The notes: generated by a model from the letters alone, not told the origin. 64,000 bases of DNA from CAMCTV01 sp964420985 (GCA_964420985.1 CAYQUT010000010.1:1-64000), one strand, 5' to 3'. Shown: positions 17,730 through 27,354, counted from the stretch's first letter. Numbers and translations are program-made.

Positions 17730-18898
17730 TGAATGATATGTTTGGAATTTCCGTGAAGTGTTTGCCACACACGGAGGAGTTGTTGGCCAGTGAGCTAATG
17801 GAATTGGGAGTCCAAGAAATTGAGCCCGCACGCAGAATTGTACACGGGTTGTGTGATATGACAACCATGCAACGTGTTTGTTATAGTTCAAGATTGGCGT
17901 TGCGCGTGTTGGTTCCTCTTGAATCATTTTCCATCAGAAAGGTGGATGATTTATACAAGAAATGTTTGGCCATGGAATGGGACAACTGGATGTTGTTGGA
18001 TCAAACTTTTGCCATTGATTCTTTGGTTCGTTCTGATTTTTTCAACCACACGCATTTTGCCAGTTTGAAAATGAAGGACGCCATTGCAGATTATTTCAGA
18101 AAAGAATATGACAAACGACCCAACGTTGATGCGGAGAATCCAGATGTTTTGTTTCATTTGCATATTGATGGCAATGAAGTCACTATTTCATTGGATGCCG
18201 GTGGAAGGTCATTGAATCAGCGGGGTTACCGAATGGGTTCTGGAGACGCTCCTCTCAACGAGGTTTTGGCGGCAAGCCTGATTCAGTTCGCAGGTTATAC
18301 GGGTGATCAAGTTTTTGTAGATCCCATGTGTGGAAGTGGGACGCTGGTTATTGAAGCGGCCATGTTGGCCTCTAATACCCCTGCGCAATACAATCGTCCT
18401 ACGTTTCAATTCATGAAGTGGCCAACTTTCAAAGAGGACGGTTGGTTGCAATTAAAGGCAACAGAGGACGCAAAGATAAAAACGCCATCAGCCCCTATTT
18501 TGGCATCGGACTTTGATGACAACGCCATGGGATGGACCAAAAAGAATAGCAGGAAAGCCAGTGTGATTGATTTTATTCAAATGCAACGGGCCGACTTCTT
18601 TGAGGTGCAACGCCCTGCAGAGGAGGGTATATTGATGATGAACCCACCATACGGGGAAAGGTTGTCCATTGAAAATGCGGAGGCTTTCTACCAAAAGATT
18701 GGTACTGCCTTTAAACATCAGTGGGGCGGATGGAAAGCATGGGTCTTTTCAGGCAGCATGGAGGGAATGAAATCCATCGGGTTGAAACCTATGCGAAAAT
18801 CAAAGTGGTTGAATGCCAAGATTGAATGTTCTTTTCATGGTTACGAACTTTTTTCAGGAGATCGCAAGAGTTTTAAAACGCAGGCAGCAGTAAAGTGA
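17729..18898 (+). CDS. THUMP-domain RNA methyltransferase (RlmL-like)
   Basis: A 389-residue class I SAM-dependent methyltransferase. A THUMP RNA-binding domain covers roughly residues 50-160; the methyltransferase domain has DPMCGSGTLVIEAA near 203 and the N2-guanine/N6-adenine-type catalytic motif NPPYGERL near 308. It corresponds to the RlmL half of E. coli RlmKL, which makes m2G2445 in 23S rRNA, or to B. subtilis YpsC. The start codon overlaps the upstream stop as TAATG. Confidence 0.9.
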   Translation: MNDMFGISVKCLPHTEELLASELMELGVQEIEPARRIVHGLCDMTTMQRVCYSSRLALRVLVPLESFSIRKVDDLYKKCLAMEWDNWMLLDQTFAIDSLVRSDFFNHTHFASLKMKDAIADYFRKEYDKRPNVDAENPDVLFHLHIDGNEVTISLDAGGRSLNQRGYRMGSGDAPLNEVLAASLIQFAGYTGDQVFVDPMCGSGTLVIEAAMLASNTPAQYNRPTFQFMKWPTFKEDGWLQLKATEDAKIKTPSAPILASDFDDNAMGWTKKNSRKASVIDFIQMQRADFFEVQRPAEEGILMMNPPYGERLSIENAEAFYQKIGTAFKHQWGGWKAWVFSGSMEGMKSIGLKPMRKSKWLNAKIECSFHGYELFSGDRKSFKTQAAVK

Positions 18899-18946
18899 GT
18901 ATTGTCACTTTTTTAAATGAGAATTATTTTTTTCTTCGTAGTGTAA

Positions 18947-20155
18947 ATGAAGATGGAAGAGAGATTTGAATCAATTTTTAATCATGCCAATGAGGGTATA
19001 TTGATTGCCCATGCCAATGGCGTTATTCAAGTCGTCAATCCACGTTGCTCTGATATGTTTGGATACGAAGGAAATGAATTGGTGGGGCAAAAAATAGAGG
19101 TCCTTGTGCCTGCACACGTTCGCGGTAGACATGAGGGACATAGACAATCTTATCATGCCAATCCGCATGCCCGCCCCATGGGAAAAAATATGGTGCTGGA
19201 GGGTTTGAGAAAAGACGGTACAACATTCCCAGTAGAAATTAGTTTGAGTCATTATCATGAACAAGGCCTATCCAATGTCATTGCTTTTATCATTGATGTA
19301 ACGGAAAGAAATCTTCAGGATCAAAAAATTCAAGAAGCCTATGATGCGCTGCAGGCACTGAACAATGGCTTGGAGAGAAAGGTGTTAGACAGAACGTTGG
19401 TTTTGGAGGAAGCCTTGGCGAATTTGGAAAACTCGAAAGAGGAATTGTCCAAGGCTTTACAAAAGGAAAGAGAGTTGAATGAATTGAAATCTCGCTTTGT
19501 TTCTACCGCATCCCATGAATTTAGAACGCCTTTGAGCACCATATTGTCTTCGATTGCTTTGGTGGAACAATATGGAATGAAGTCGGATTGGGACAAGCAG
19601 ATCAAACACGTGAACAGAATCAGACAATCTGTGCGTGGATTAACGGAGATATTGGAGGATATTTTATCATTGTCTAAATTGGAAGAAGGCAAGATAGAAG
19701 CACAAATTATTGATTTGAATATCAAAGGCATTGTGGCTGATTTGTTAGAGGAGTTACAAACCATATTGAAGCCAGGGCAGCAATTTGATTACCATTTTGA
19801 AGGAGATGAACATTGGATGGGTGATCCAAAAATATTGCGCAATACCATTATGAATTTGCTGAGCAATGCCATTAAATTTTCGCCGGAAGGGAAGTCGATT
19901 GGTGTAAGTGTGTATAGCAAGGATGAAGAGTTGAAAATGGTTGTAAAGGACAATGGTATGGGAATTCCTTCCTCTGAGTTACCCCATTTGTTTCAGCGTT
20001 TTCATCGCGCAAGCAATGCGATCAATGTTCAGGGGACTGGGTTGGGTTTGAGTATTGTGAAAAGATGCGTAGAGTTGATGAATGGTGAAATTCATGTTGC
20101 CAGTGAATTAGAGATAGGAACCGAATTTACAATTGTTTTAAAAGCCAAAAAATAG
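18947..20155 (+). CDS. Soluble PAS sensor histidine kinase
   Basis: A 402-residue kinase without transmembrane helices. A PAS domain (about 8-120) is followed by a coiled coil (about 125-180), a HisKA dimerisation domain with SHEFRTPL, and an HATPase domain with N-box NAIKFS, G1 DNGMGI and G2 GTGLGLSI. The PAS contains NPHARPMG followed by RKDGTTFPVEI, a FixL-like layout, but heme binding cannot be judged. It is three bases upstream of its probable partner regulator, and the pair converges on the cbb3 oxidase cluster, so it may sense oxygen or redox state (inference). Confidence 0.9.
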   Translation: MKMEERFESIFNHANEGILIAHANGVIQVVNPRCSDMFGYEGNELVGQKIEVLVPAHVRGRHEGHRQSYHANPHARPMGKNMVLEGLRKDGTTFPVEISLSHYHEQGLSNVIAFIIDVTERNLQDQKIQEAYDALQALNNGLERKVLDRTLVLEEALANLENSKEELSKALQKERELNELKSRFVSTASHEFRTPLSTILSSIALVEQYGMKSDWDKQIKHVNRIRQSVRGLTEILEDILSLSKLEEGKIEAQIIDLNIKGIVADLLEELQTILKPGQQFDYHFEGDEHWMGDPKILRNTIMNLLSNAIKFSPEGKSIGVSVYSKDEELKMVVKDNGMGIPSSELPHLFQRFHRASNAINVQGTGLGLSIVKRCVELMNGEIHVASELEIGTEFTIVLKAKK

Positions 20156-20158
20156 ATT

Positions 20159-21226
20159 ATGGAAAAAAAGACCATTTTAATCATTGAGGATAGTTTGGAG
20201 GTACGAGAAAACACCGCTGAATTATTAGAATTAGCGGGTTATCATGTTTTGACAGCTTCCAATGGAAAGGAGGGTGTTTCGGCAGCCCAACAATATCATC
20301 CAGATTTGATTTTGTGCGACATTATGATGCCCATTTTAGACGGTTATGGTGTGTTGCATTTGCTAGGAAAACACATTGAAACAGCTAGGATACCCTTTAT
20401 ATTTCTCACTGCTAAATCAGAGCGTGGTGACATAAGAAGAGGAATGGAATTGGGTGCCGACGATTATATTGTGAAGCCATACAATGATACGGAATTGCTG
20501 AAGAGTATTGAGGCCCGCATCAAAAAGGCTGAGGGCAATGTGGGTACCATTGATCACATCAATTACCGTTTGAATCAGATCAAGGACAAAGAGATTTCAT
20601 GGGACGAGATTTTGAAAGAAATTCCTGAAAAGCATATTCGAAATGTCGGTAAACGTGATGTTATTTATTCGGAAGGCGATACCTGTCAAGGTGTTTATGT
20701 TGTTTTAAAAGGCAAAGTGAAAGTATATAAATCCCATGATTTGGGTAAAGATTTGATCTTGCGTGTGCGTGGAAAGGGGGAGATGATTGCCTATGTTTCA
20801 TTGCTCCAAGGAGAGATTCATTTGGACAATGCAGAGGCCTTAGAACCTTCTGAGGTGATGTTTATTCCACGTAATTCATTTTTTCATTGGATGGAGAATC
20901 AACCCAAGATGATGCTGGAGTTGATTCAATTGATGTCAGGAGCTTTGGTATTTGAAAGGGAAAGAGCGGTTACTCTTGCTTACTCCTCTGTTCGCAAGCG
21001 AACCGCATCTGCATTGTTGCGTTTAAAGACAAGGTTTCATGACGGAAATCCGGATGTCCTTTTTACCATGCCCATTTCACGAGATGATTTGGCAGCAATG
21101 GTGGGAACAGCCACAGAGTCTGTGATTAGAACACTGAGTGACTTCAAGGAGGAAGGTTTGATTAAAATTCAGGGATCTGCGATTACAGTGGTCAATGAAG
21201 ATCGGTTGAGAAGAATGAAGAACTAA
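20159..21226 (+). CDS. Receiver-CRP/FNR fusion response regulator
   Basis: A 355-residue two-component regulator. The receiver domain (1-120) has acidic residues IIEDS, the phospho-aspartate in LILCDIMMPI near 53 and the lysine in DYIVKPY. A cyclic-nucleotide-binding-like beta-roll (about 155-265) and a C-terminal winged helix follow, with recognition helix TATESVIRTLSDF. The glutamate and arginine there match CRP/FNR residues that read the TGA core. Fusion of receiver and CRP parts unites FixJ-like and FixK-like roles. The stop codon overlaps that of the convergent cbb3 cluster. Confidence 0.9.
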   Translation: MEKKTILIIEDSLEVRENTAELLELAGYHVLTASNGKEGVSAAQQYHPDLILCDIMMPILDGYGVLHLLGKHIETARIPFIFLTAKSERGDIRRGMELGADDYIVKPYNDTELLKSIEARIKKAEGNVGTIDHINYRLNQIKDKEISWDEILKEIPEKHIRNVGKRDVIYSEGDTCQGVYVVLKGKVKVYKSHDLGKDLILRVRGKGEMIAYVSLLQGEIHLDNAEALEPSEVMFIPRNSFFHWMENQPKMMLELIQLMSGALVFERERAVTLAYSSVRKRTASALLRLKTRFHDGNPDVLFTMPISRDDLAAMVGTATESVIRTLSDFKEEGLIKIQGSAITVVNEDRLRRMKN

Positions 21227-21906
21227 TGGGTTGAACAGCAACTCATTTTTTCCTTTTCGATCTTTGGACTGATGTAGGGTATTCCCAGATTGGCTCCTCT
21301 TAAGATGAAGAGTAAACCAATCAACATAAGAGAAACCCGTGCCCATTTGTGATTTAACCACGGCCATCGGTCTAGTATTTTTTGACCTCCCAATGCTGTT
21401 AGCCATAGTATGGGTGTGTTTCCAAGTGCAAAGAAAACCATGAATAAGATTCCTGAAGACCAGTGCCCACTGATAAGCGCTACACCGGTGGCACTGATAG
21501 ACCATCCGCAGGGCAAGAAACCATTGATCAATCCTTGAATTAAATTCTTGGCTATTGGCCATACAGGAATAAAATTTTGAAGTTTATTTCTGATGGGAAA
21601 AAGGAATCTACCCATCCATTTCTGAAAACGAGGAAACCAGCCCAGAACAAAAACAATCCCTCCGATGAGGCCAAGTGATTGTTGCCAACCCATTCCGTGA
21701 GCACTTTTTCCCAAGATCATGAAAACAAGGAACAAGGTCACGTAGGCTAGGGCTCTTCCAACGTGATGCAGAACCCTATTCAGCAGATTCTTTTTTCTTT
21801 GACCGCCATGCATAGCGATGATCAATGGCCCGCACATGCCAAGGCAATGAAAGCTACCGGCAAACCCCAGTGATATTCCCGCCGCCGCTATGGTCCAAAG
21901 GTTCAT
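21223..21906 (-). CDS. cbb3-cluster UreH/TauE-like membrane protein
   Basis: A 227-residue protein with six or so transmembrane helices and the two cysteine motifs FHCLGMCGPL and NGFLPCGW, typical of the cytochrome-biogenesis-like UreH_2/TauE family found at the end of many cco clusters. It may help metal supply or assembly of the oxidase (inference from context). The ATG at 21906 overlaps the ccoH stop as ATGA; an earlier ATG at 21915 is the alternative. Its stop overlaps that of the regulator gene on the other strand. Confidence 0.82.
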   Translation of the reverse strand: MNLWTIAAAGISLGFAGSFHCLGMCGPLIIAMHGGQRKKNLLNRVLHHVGRALAYVTLFLVFMILGKSAHGMGWQQSLGLIGGIVFVLGWFPRFQKWMGRFLFPIRNKLQNFIPVWPIAKNLIQGLINGFLPCGWSISATGVALISGHWSSGILFMVFFALGNTPILWLTALGGQKILDRWPWLNHKWARVSLMLIGLLFILRGANLGIPYISPKIEKEKMSCCSTH

Positions 21907-22325
21907 TTGATCCATATACTTTTTTCTTGATAGTAGCTCAATTGGTTCACTTTCCAACTCATTTTGATGAGGTATTTGGCCGGGGCCAAAGACAGTGCAA
22001 TCGCATTTTGTTCTGTCGAATGCATTTGGTCCTTCGATTGGTCAGTGGGGCAGTAAATCTCAATGTCCTTTTTGCTTTTTTGAGCTTCGGGAGGAAAGAT
22101 GATTTGCACGCCATTCTTATTCACCAAACACTGGACTGTTTGATTTTCATTCTTTGCACGTCGAGCCGCGTCAATTTTTCCTTGGTGTAATTGCTCTTTT
22201 TTGTAATAATCTGTGGTGACCAGCTCATAGTTTTCTTGTGTTGATTTATATACCAACGTAAGAATCATGGCAGCAAAACCCATGTAGACTATTGTTATTT
22301 TCCATCCCCAGTTCATGTGAGTCAT
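21903..22325 (-). CDS. ccoH: FixH/CcoH family oxidase assembly protein
   Basis: A 140-residue protein with one N-terminal membrane helix (about 8-26) and a periplasmic beta domain, as in FixH. In known systems CcoH binds the cbb3 oxidase and is needed for its assembly and stability. It starts directly after the ccoG stop and its own stop overlaps the next gene. The motif after the helix, ANYELVTTDYYKKE-like here (YELVTTDYYKKE), is common in Bacteroidota versions. Confidence 0.85.
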   Translation of the reverse strand: MTHMNWGWKITIVYMGFAAMILTLVYKSTQENYELVTTDYYKKEQLHQGKIDAARRAKNENQTVQCLVNKNGVQIIFPPEAQKSKKDIEIYCPTDQSKDQMHSTEQNAIALSLAPAKYLIKMSWKVNQLSYYQEKSIWIK

Positions 22326-23708
22326 TTATTTGTGCGGTGCAATGAAGTTGATGTTATCCGATCCTATCTTCTCACCGTTACACCAACATTCCATTTTCCA
22401 TTTGTTTTTTTGTTCAGGTATAGCTTCTGCTGGGACGACTAAAAAGAACTCTGCATCCAAGCTGGATGCGGCAGGTATCACGACCTCCTGCTTTCCAATC
22501 CATTTTATTTTTCCCACTCGATCCTTTAATTTCAATTCAATAGGCAAGTCGTGTTCTGTTTTATTGATGAATTTGATATTGTATAAATTACCAATACTTC
22601 CATCGGCTTCCGTTGTAAACAAAGTTCCTCTGGCTCGGATGATGCTCATTCCCATGTCGGATCGGGTGGTGAGCAAAACGATTTCTAAGGCGATGATGAG
22701 CACAAGAATAATGCTGTATCCCATCATGCGAGGAGTTACTTTCCATTTTTTTTTCGTTTGAACTCCTTCTTCAGAATCATATCGGATTAATCCTTGCGGA
22801 AGATGAATACTGTCCATGATGTGGTTGCAGGCATCAATGCACGCTGTGCAATTGACGCACTCGAGTTGGGTGCCATTTCGGATGTCAATTCCTGTTGGGC
22901 AAACATGAACACAGGCCTTGCAATCAATGCAATCACCTTCTCCTTCTAATTTTCCTTTGTGCGCCTTGTGGCGGGGTTCACCACGGACATGGTCATAGGT
23001 GACAACGATACTTTTTTTGTCCAATAGCACTCCTTGCATCCTTCCATAGGGACAAACCACCAGACAAACCTGCTCCCTGAACCAAACGTATACAAAGAAG
23101 AAAACCAAAGTGAAAATGACCATCAAAGTAAATCCTCCTATGTGTTGCGTAAAGGGCTCATTGACCATTGCCCATAATTTGTCCGTTCCAATGATATAGG
23201 CCAAAAATGTATTGCCTACCAAAAATGAAAAGAGCAGGAACAAAGTGAACTTAACCAAGCGCTTTCGAATTTTTTCTGAATTCCAATTCATCTTTTTCAA
23301 TGCACGTTGCTCAGCAGCATCGCCATCGATCCAGTATTCAATTTTTCGAAAAACCATTTCCATGAATATGGTCTGAGGGCAGACCCATCCGCAGAAGATG
23401 CGGCCATAGATGACAGTGAAGAGCGCCACAAATACAATGAAGGAGAGCATGCCCAGAACAAAGATGAAAAAGTCTTGGGGCCAAAAACGGACACTGAATA
23501 GAATGTACTTTCGCTCCAATACATCAAACATGAATAGGGGCAGACCACCTATTCTCACAAAGGGGAGTGAAAAGAAAACAAGCAAATAGGCGTAGCTCAA
23601 GTAGCTACGCCAATTGTAGTATTTTCCATGCGGTCTTTTGGGATAAAAAAATACCCGATGTCCTTCCTCATCAATGTGGGTGACGTGGTCTCTAAACGAT
23701 TCGTCCAT
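22326..23708 (-). CDS. ccoG: Cytochrome c oxidase accessory protein CcoG
   Basis: A 460-residue membrane iron-sulfur protein (FixG/RdxA). Several transmembrane helices carry CGWVCPQ and VCPYGRMQ; two [4Fe-4S] motifs, CIDCKACVHVCPTG and CVNCTACIDACN, lie near residues 263-295; and a C-terminal immunoglobulin-like periplasmic domain follows. CcoG reduces copper for delivery to the cbb3 active site in studied bacteria. It lies between ccoP and ccoH with only a few bases on either side. Confidence 0.95.
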   Translation of the reverse strand: MDESFRDHVTHIDEEGHRVFFYPKRPHGKYYNWRSYLSYAYLLVFFSLPFVRIGGLPLFMFDVLERKYILFSVRFWPQDFFIFVLGMLSFIVFVALFTVIYGRIFCGWVCPQTIFMEMVFRKIEYWIDGDAAEQRALKKMNWNSEKIRKRLVKFTLFLLFSFLVGNTFLAYIIGTDKLWAMVNEPFTQHIGGFTLMVIFTLVFFFVYVWFREQVCLVVCPYGRMQGVLLDKKSIVVTYDHVRGEPRHKAHKGKLEGEGDCIDCKACVHVCPTGIDIRNGTQLECVNCTACIDACNHIMDSIHLPQGLIRYDSEEGVQTKKKWKVTPRMMGYSIILVLIIALEIVLLTTRSDMGMSIIRARGTLFTTEADGSIGNLYNIKFINKTEHDLPIELKLKDRVGKIKWIGKQEVVIPAASSLDAEFFLVVPAEAIPEQKNKWKMECWCNGEKIGSDNINFIAPHK

Positions 23709-23711
23709 GGA

Positions 23712-24839
23712 CTATTTCAAGGCTGTTTGTAATGTATCCTGTGTTTTGTTGTTGTCAACCAAAGTATCGGAAACAACGGATTGATAAAGACTTCCCTCGG
23801 GTGCTTTTGCTCCAGGAGGATTGGATCCTTTTAAGCTTAAGATGTAGGATGCAACCTGCGCAATTTGCGAAGCAGAGATGTCCGTTTTCCAAGATTTCAT
23901 TCCAGTTCCTTTGACACCATATTTGATGGTTTTGAAAAGATCCTTGATGTCGCCTCCATTTTTCCAGTAATCATCTGTTAGATTGGGACCAACTTTCCCT
24001 TCGGCCATTGTTCCATGACATGCCACACAGAGAGATTGAAAAGTGGCTGCTCCCGCTTGGATGTCCGCTTGGTTGTCCAATAAAACAACATTCTTTTCAT
24101 TGACAGCATCCTTCTGCGTGGCCTGGTAAGCAGCAATTTCCAAAGCAGCTTGGTCCATCTGGTTTTGATACTCCTTTAAACTGCTGGGTCCACTACCTCC
24201 CATGTGATAGTAGCCCATGTAAATAATAGCCACTACAATGGTTACATAGAATCCGTACTTCCACCAAGGTGGCAAACTGTTGTCCAGTTCTCGTATTCCA
24301 TCATAATCGTGATCCGTCATGATGGTATCTTCCTCTGCAATATCTACTGACTTGTTGAACCATTTCCAGAATTTGGATTCTTGCGCAACCGATTCTTGTT
24401 CCGGTATCCATGACTCGTATTCTGAAGGCTTTTCGGTGAGTTTTCTGATTTGTTGTGCATAGTAAAGTACGACAAAAGCTTCCACCAGAACAATAAAGGC
24501 GAGTGTATTCATTGGGGTATTGCCCAGTCCATGATGAACCATTTCGCCTAGCATTTTTCCAGTGTCGGTTATGCCAAAAAGGAACAATAACAACCCACCT
24601 TGTTGGAATGTTTTTTTACGATCCTCTTTCATTTTCCGGATTTTGTCTTTGGACAGTGCCAAGAAAACACGCTGAAATTGATAAATGAAAATGAGTAGAA
24701 TGACAGCAATAAAACACAGCAAGTAGAACACTGGACTTTGATAAGGACTGGTGTTGATTTTGCTGAGACCTGCATTGCCAGCAGCCCACAGTGAGGTGCT
24801 GCTGAACAAGCCAATTAGAATGATGAATATATTTTTCAT
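23712..24839 (-). CDS. ccoP: cbb3 oxidase subunit CcoP, single-heme form
   Basis: A 375-residue protein: signal-like N-terminus (MKNIFIILIGLFSSTSLWAA), further membrane helices, the CcoP-type helix LPPWWKYGFYVTIVVA near 235, and one cytochrome c domain with CVACH near 300 and a methionine ligand candidate in GTGMKSW. Proteobacterial CcoP normally has two hemes; only one CxxCH is present here. The start at 24839 follows the ccoQ stop by one base; the longer frame upstream overlaps ccoQ and is rejected. Confidence 0.92.
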   Translation of the reverse strand: MKNIFIILIGLFSSTSLWAAGNAGLSKINTSPYQSPVFYLLCFIAVILLIFIYQFQRVFLALSKDKIRKMKEDRKKTFQQGGLLLFLFGITDTGKMLGEMVHHGLGNTPMNTLAFIVLVEAFVVLYYAQQIRKLTEKPSEYESWIPEQESVAQESKFWKWFNKSVDIAEEDTIMTDHDYDGIRELDNSLPPWWKYGFYVTIVVAIIYMGYYHMGGSGPSSLKEYQNQMDQAALEIAAYQATQKDAVNEKNVVLLDNQADIQAGAATFQSLCVACHGTMAEGKVGPNLTDDYWKNGGDIKDLFKTIKYGVKGTGMKSWKTDISASQIAQVASYILSLKGSNPPGAKAPEGSLYQSVVSDTLVDNNKTQDTLQTALK

Positions 24840-24840
24840 A

Positions 24841-25002
24841 TTAATGTTCCAATGGAAGGTTACTTTTTTCTTCGATGTCGGACTTGCGAAGTCTGAAGGT
24901 GCTGTATAAGACAAACGCGAATACAGCGGCAAATAGGAATAATGAGATCATGGGGTATATGCTTACGTTCTCTATGGTTTCAAGGTAGGTTCTGAATTTC
25001 AT
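24841..25002 (-). CDS. ccoQ: Small cbb3 oxidase subunit CcoQ
   Basis: A 53-residue frame beginning MKFRTYLETIENVSIYPMIS. One membrane helix (about 17-35, LFLFAAVFAFVLYS) is followed by a charged tail ending LPLEH. Its ATG shares ATGA with the ccoNO stop, and its TAA lies one base before the ccoP ATG. Position, size and topology match CcoQ/FixQ, which stabilises the cbb3 complex. Confidence 0.82.
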   Translation of the reverse strand: MKFRTYLETIENVSIYPMISLFLFAAVFAFVLYSTFRLRKSDIEEKSNLPLEH

Positions 25003-27164
25003 TTGCCGGGTTCATTGGTTGGTATCATGATATCTGTTCCAAGTCGTTGCAAGTAGGCAATCATGGCAATAATCTCATGGTTGTTTTTCAATCCATCTTC
25101 TCCAAGGAGCAAATTCTTTTCATCCTTTTTTAAATCTTCATAGATGATATTGGCTTGTTTCATGGCCAATGCTTCTCCATTGTTTACCTCTTCTTGTGTG
25201 TAAGGAACACCAAGCGTTACCATTGCCTCCATTTTTGATTTTAATGAAGCCAAGTCGATTTCATTTTCAAACATCCATGGATAGGCAGGCATGATTGAAC
25301 CTGCGCTAATACTTCCAGGATCCATCATGTGGTTGTAGTGCCAACTGTTCATGCGGCGCAATTTATCTGTTCCTTCGCGGGCCAAATCAGGACCTGTTCT
25401 TTTTGAACCCCATTGGAAAGGATGATCATAAACAAACTCCCCAGATTTTGAATATTCGCCGTAACGCTCTGTTTCAGAGCGGAAGGGTCGAACCATCTGC
25501 GAATGGCAGGTGTAACAACCTTCTCGCACGTATAGGTCTCTACCCAGAAGTTCTAAGGGGGTGTAGGGTTTGACGCTGGCGATGGTGGGGATATTCTCTT
25601 TAATCATGAAGGTAGGAATCATTTCAATTAATCCACCGATGGCCACCATGACCAATGCCAGAATCAACATGGTGATGGGTTTGCGTTCGATGATTCTGTG
25701 CCAATGCTCTTGGCCTTTTAATACAACTTTCTTGGCCAGGGCTGGAGCTTGAGCTTCTTCCTCAGCAAGGAAGTCACCTTGCTTGGCAGTCTTCCACAGA
25801 TTGACTACCATCAGTATCGCTCCGGTGAGGTAGAGTAGTCCCCCCAATGAACGCACGGCATAGAAAGGTCGCATGAACTTCACGGTATCCAAGAATTGAT
25901 ATTGCAATTGACCTTCAGGTGTAAATTCTTTCCACATGGAGCTTTGCATCCAACCTGCCCAATACATGGGAATGGCGTACAATAAAATACCCAAGGTGCC
26001 AATCCAGAAATGCCATGATGCCCATTTTTGACTGTACAGTGAAGTGCGCCACATTCTTGGGATTAACCAATACAACACACCAAAGGTTAGGAATCCGTTC
26101 CAGCCCAAGGCGCCAACGTGAACGTGTGCGATGGTCCAATCGGTATAGTGCGAAATGGCATTGACATTTTTCAAAGAAAGCATGGGGCCTTCAAACGTGG
26201 CCATTCCATAGGCCGTCACTGCAACCACCATGAACTTTAATACGACATCCTCTCTTACTTTATCCCATGCACCGCGCAACGTCAATAGTCCATTGATCAT
26301 CCCTCCCCATGAGGGAGCAATCAACATGATGGAGAATACGGTACCCAATGATTGCGCCCAATCGGGAAGTGAAGTGTACAACAAGTGGTGAGGGCCAGCC
26401 CAGATGTAGATAAAAATCAAAGCCCAAAAGTGGATGATGGAAAGTCGATAAGAATACACAGGACGGTTGGCTGCTTTTGGAATGAAGTAGTACATGATTC
26501 CCAAGTAGGGTGTCGTTAAAAAGAAGGCCACCGCATTGTGCCCATACCACCATTGCACAAGGGCGTCTTGCACACCGGCATAGAATGAATAGCTTTTAAA
26601 AAGGCTAACGGGCAATTCAATACTGTTTACGATGTGTAACATGGCCACTGTAATCCAAGTGCCGATGTAAAACCAGATGGCCACATACAAGTGACGTTCA
26701 CGACGCGTTAAAATGGTGCCAAACATATTGACTCCAAATACAACCCAGATCAAGGTGATGAGAATGTCAATGGGCCATTCCAATTCGGCATATTCTTTAC
26801 CTGTGGTAAAGCCCAAAACCAATGTCAGTGCGGCAAGGACAATGATAAGTTGCCAGCCCCAAAAATGGATGGCGGAAAGTTTATCACTCCACATGCGCGT
26901 TTTTAAGAGTCGTTGTAAGGAGTAATATACCCCCATGAAAATACCATTTCCTACAAATGCGAAAATCACAGCATTGGTGTGCAAAGGACGTAATCGACCG
27001 TAGGTGGTTTCGGCCATATTGAAGTTGAGAATGGGAAATACCAATTGCAAGGCAATGAGCAAACCCACGGTCATACCGATGGCGCTCCAAAACGCAGTAG
27101 CAATGGCAAATTGCTTGACGATTTTGTTGTCGTAATAGAATTTTTCAAGTTGTTGATTTTCCAT
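24999..27164 (-). CDS. ccoN: Fused cbb3 oxidase subunits CcoN-CcoO
   Basis: A 721-residue fusion. The N-terminal part (about 1-470) is the 12-helix CcoN heme-copper oxidase core, with histidines in LRPLHTNAVIF, WWYGHNAVAFF, GPHHLLYTSLPDWAQ and AHVHVGALGWNG. The C-terminal part (about 500-721) is CcoO, with a membrane anchor and one heme c site, CYTCHSQMVRPFRSE. It reduces oxygen to water with high affinity and pumps protons. The fusion is usual in Bacteroidota. MENQQLEK at 27164 is chosen because it overlaps the end of ccoS by 20 bases. Confidence 0.95.
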   Translation of the reverse strand: MENQQLEKFYYDNKIVKQFAIATAFWSAIGMTVGLLIALQLVFPILNFNMAETTYGRLRPLHTNAVIFAFVGNGIFMGVYYSLQRLLKTRMWSDKLSAIHFWGWQLIIVLAALTLVLGFTTGKEYAELEWPIDILITLIWVVFGVNMFGTILTRRERHLYVAIWFYIGTWITVAMLHIVNSIELPVSLFKSYSFYAGVQDALVQWWYGHNAVAFFLTTPYLGIMYYFIPKAANRPVYSYRLSIIHFWALIFIYIWAGPHHLLYTSLPDWAQSLGTVFSIMLIAPSWGGMINGLLTLRGAWDKVREDVVLKFMVVAVTAYGMATFEGPMLSLKNVNAISHYTDWTIAHVHVGALGWNGFLTFGVLYWLIPRMWRTSLYSQKWASWHFWIGTLGILLYAIPMYWAGWMQSSMWKEFTPEGQLQYQFLDTVKFMRPFYAVRSLGGLLYLTGAILMVVNLWKTAKQGDFLAEEEAQAPALAKKVVLKGQEHWHRIIERKPITMLILALVMVAIGGLIEMIPTFMIKENIPTIASVKPYTPLELLGRDLYVREGCYTCHSQMVRPFRSETERYGEYSKSGEFVYDHPFQWGSKRTGPDLAREGTDKLRRMNSWHYNHMMDPGSISAGSIMPAYPWMFENEIDLASLKSKMEAMVTLGVPYTQEEVNNGEALAMKQANIIYEDLKKDEKNLLLGEDGLKNNHEIIAMIAYLQRLGTDIMIPTNEPGK

Positions 27165-27330
27165 GTGGGATAGATTTGGATTCTTGTTGGATGGTGTCAT
27201 CATGCAGCATTCTCATGGCGGGTGTTTCTACGTCGTCCCATTGCCCAGCCTTGGTTGCTCTGATAAAGAACAACAGAAAGAGTCCGGCAACGGGAAGACT
27301 ACAACCGATTAATAGATAAAATGCACTCAT
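27145..27330 (-). CDS. ccoS: cbb3 oxidase maturation protein CcoS
   Basis: A 61-residue protein with one N-terminal membrane helix and the CcoS motif FIRATKAGQWDDVETPAMRM (residues about 22-41). CcoS is needed for cofactor insertion into cbb3 oxidase. It is the first gene of the oxidase operon here; the copper ATPase CcoI, which often accompanies it, is not in the cluster. Confidence 0.93.
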   Translation of the reverse strand: MSAFYLLIGCSLPVAGLFLLFFIRATKAGQWDDVETPAMRMLHDDTIQQESKSIPHGKSTT

Positions 27331-27354
27331 GCAGCATCAATTTTTCTGATGCTT

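Noticed and set aside
18947..20155. Calling the PAS kinase a heme-based FixL
   Set aside because: The NPH segment lies near the FixL heme histidine, but many non-heme PAS domains share the surrounding pattern, so this remains a question only.
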